A DNA stretch of 64,000 nt from Aldehydirespirator sp965116195 (GTDB lineage Bacteria; Actinomycetota; Acidimicrobiia; Acidimicrobiales; Aldehydirespiratoraceae), in the NCBI GenBank assembly GCA_965116195.1, contig OZ220491.1:1674001-1738000 (forward strand). Reading direction: 5' to 3'. Under the pieces are notes generated by a model, which was given only the letters and a program-made list of their open reading frames with translations, did not search any database and was not told where the DNA came from. The first letter of the stretch is position 1. Each line of letters opens with the position of its first letter. A program made the translations under genes and the position numbers. Positions 62,667-64,000 of the stretch are shown one piece after another.

Positions 62667-63191
62667 ATGATCAAGGTTCACGCCCCGGATGGAGTTGTCG
62701 GCGCGTCACCTGTGGCCTTGGCCGAGCCTCTGGATGTGCTAAACGGCAAAAGGATCGGGATACTCGACAACACCAAGCCCAACGCCGGGCTGCTGCTCAG
62801 CCGCATGGCGCAGCAACTCGCCATCCGGACAGGGGCGACCGTCTCTGTGGTCGAACGCAAGAATGCGGCTCTTCCGGCAAGAGAGCAAACGCTGACCCGA
62901 CTCGCCGCGGAAGTGGACGCAGTTCTCACCGGCTCGGCCGATTGAGGCAGTTGCACGTCGTGGAGTGTCCACGACTCCGTCAACCTGGAAGCGGTCGGCA
63001 TTCCCACCGTGCTGGTGTCCACGACTGCATTCAGCCCACTGGCTCGCGAGGTCGCCGAGTCGCTGGGCATGCCCGACATCCGGATCGTGACGGTTGGTCA
63101 CCCCCTCGGGGGTACCGACGAGACAACCGTGCGCGACTGGGCGGAGGCCGCCGTGGAGCCAACCCTGCAATGCCTGACCGGGCCGACCTGA
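62667..63191 (+). CDS. UGSC-family selenoprotein (in-frame TGA = selenocysteine)
   Basis: 174 residues when the TGA at 62943 is read as selenocysteine; an ordinary ORF search gives two pieces, 62667-62945 and 63009-63191, in the same frame. N-terminus: LDVLNGKRIGILDNTKPNAG, with EVDAVLTGSAD before the TGA. Directly after come GSCTSWSVHDSVNLEAVGIP, then VLVSTTAFSPLAREVAESLG and HPLGGTDETTVRDWAE. D-U-GSC-TSW is the named UGSC motif. AGGAG lies 6 bases before the ATG. Coding quality continues unbroken past the TGA, and a SECIS-like hairpin follows it. The role is presumably redox or thiol/selenol chemistry on a small molecule; linkage to MttB homologues suggests a part in methyl or C1 metabolism. 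Confidence 0.85.
62957..62975 (+). promoter_or_regulatory. Bacterial SECIS-like hairpin
   Basis: gtcgtgga, loop gtg, tccacgac: a perfect 8-bp stem that starts 11 nt after the TGA at 62943-62945. The E. coli fdhF minimal SECIS is a 17-nt hairpin starting 11 nt after its UGA with a G in the apical loop; spacing and loop G match here. It lies inside the coding sequence, as bacterial SECIS elements do, and would recruit SelB with Sec-tRNA. Confidence 0.75.
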
Positions 63192-63394
63192 TCCACTCCG
63201 CGCAAGCAGCAGTCCGGCTCGGCCCAAGCCTGCGAAATAGCTCACCCAAAGCTCAGGACTCGCCTGGCCTGTCGCCAGAGAGTTGACCCTGGACCTTCGC
63301 CCAAAGACCCGACCTCACCTCACATCGGGCCAGCGAACCCTCCCGGTGTCCATATTGCGCCCAAGAACCGGCTCAACGCAGGCTTGGCAGGCAG

Positions 63395-64000
63395 TCAGCT
63401 AGCTCGGCTCACCCGAAACCAGAGCCGCTGTGCTGTGCCGCCCAGGCAAGCCTCCTGCTGCGTGCTGCTCAGCCCTCCAAATGCGTCAAGCCCGAGACGA
63501 ACCAGTTCCAGATAGGGCCGGTCGTGGGTCTGGAAGCAGTCAGACCCCCACATGAGCCGCTCGGCACCGTACGCATTGACGAGCCGTCCGACGAACGGCC
63601 GTGCAGTGCCCTCAAGAGCCACAGCCGCGTCAATGGTGATGGTCGTGACTTTCAGGTGAAGGTTCTCGAAACGGGCCAACTCCAGTAACGGCTCGGGATT
63701 GGCCACATCACAGAATCCACAGTGGTCAAGGGACACACCCACTTCCCGGTAATGACCCAACAGCGCCGCCAACTCCTGCAACTTGTTCTCCAGGGTCGTC
63801 ACGATGATGTGCGCTCCCAACGCAGCCGCCTGCCCGAACTGCCGCAACGTCAGGGGGTCGCTCAGCGATGCGTCGTTGTCGGTGACTGCAAAGAAGCGCA
63901 CTCCCCGCATGCCACGCTCCCCGAGCCAGTAGGGGAGCCTCTCCTCGGAGTGTTCAGTGTCGGGATCTGTGACACAAGCCGAGACGAACCGGCCCGGGTG
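63395..64000 (-). CDS. Amidohydrolase family 2 (PF04909-type) protein, 5' end outside window
   Basis: The frame is open to the window edge: upstream of ATG 63910 it reads RFVSACVTDPDTEHSEERLP, ordinary family sequence, so that ATG is not the start. The visible 201 residues are the C-terminal half of the TIM barrel: GMRGVRFF, VSLDHCGFCDV (metal or substrate region His), NLHLKVTTI and RLMWGSDCFQTHD (catalytic Asp). It is related to 2-pyrone-4,6-dicarboxylate hydrolase-like and other small-acid amidohydrolases. The spacer 63192-63394 shows nothing recognisable. Confidence 0.82.
   Translation of the reverse strand, partial: HPGRFVSACVTDPDTEHSEERLPYWLGERGMRGVRFFAVTDNDASLSDPLTLRQFGQAAALGAHIIVTTLENKLQELAALLGHYREVGVSLDHCGFCDVANPEPLLELARFENLHLKVTTITIDAAVALEGTARPFVGRLVNAYGAERLMWGSDCFQTHDRPYLELVRLGLDAFGGLSSTQQEACLGGTAQRLWFRVSRAS

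Noticed and set aside
62943..62945. TGA as an ordinary nonsense mutation making a pseudogene
   Set aside because: The codon falls exactly at the U of the UGSC motif, coding continues unbroken in frame, and a SECIS-like hairpin stands at the right distance.
1..64000. tRNA, rRNA or tmRNA genes
   Set aside because: No T-arm-like consensus with matching acceptor stem, and no rRNA-like sequence, was noticed on reading; a tRNAscan/Infernal run would settle it.

Overview
The window reads as a high-GC actinobacterial chromosome segment. The best guess is an uncultured member of the Acidimicrobiia. The reasons are an F420-type LLM oxidoreductase, a septum-formation-domain lipoprotein, and three secreted proteins carrying the same SLH-repeat cassette. 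The assignment is inference; no rRNA or other phylogenetic marker is present. Proteins of the window are cut at both ends: a type III restriction subunit on the left and an amidohydrolase on the right.

Positions 1-11000 are accessory. They hold a type III restriction-modification pair (2-4134), an IS3-family element split by a nested IS30-family element (4141-6478), a truncated DUF4143 ATPase tail, a HEPN-like protein, a HicB-like small protein, a broken second copy of part of a SWIM zinc-finger gene, and the intact SWIM gene. Positions 11100-44100 are mostly ordinary chromosome: SLH proteins (one with an HNH nuclease domain, one with an S41 protease domain), methionine aminopeptidase, MaoC hydratase, a CDF metal transporter, Ppx/GppA, LLM oxidoreductase, an SPFH protein, agmatinase-like and class III aminotransferase genes, two amidohydrolases, an aquaporin, a NUDIX hydrolase, a YcaQ-like protein and leuS. 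An AAA ATPase + DUF4276 + FitA-like cassette (28479-30568) looks like a defence or toxin-antitoxin-type insert.

Positions 44771-64000 form a one-carbon and methyl-transfer island. A plus-strand run encodes a corrinoid protein, a DUF1638 protein, a 'virulence factor' domain protein, a pterin-binding methyltransferase, a RACo/RamA-like corrinoid activator and an MttB-family methyltransferase without pyrrolysine. The middle genes overlap by ATGA. Further on come an MFS transporter, a choline-dehydrogenase-like GMC oxidoreductase, a GFA-type protein, a dimethylglycine/sarcosine dehydrogenase-like protein, a second MttB homologue, a GWxDGLP protein and a selenoprotein. The likely theme is demethylation of a quaternary or N-methylated amine (glycine betaine or a relative). 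Methyl groups would pass through a corrinoid to tetrahydrofolate, alongside oxidative demethylation by the GMC and DMGDH-like enzymes.

Two signals stand out. First, the gene at 62667-63191 has an in-frame TGA in a UGSC motif. A perfect 8-bp hairpin starts 11 nt after the TGA, which is the layout of a bacterial SECIS element, so this is very probably a selenoprotein that a standard ORF caller breaks in two. Second, many gene ends are echoed: short direct duplications, often about 60-77 bp apart, repeat the start or stop codon region of the adjoining gene into the spacer. Several proteins of the methyl-transfer island carry similar repeats in frame.
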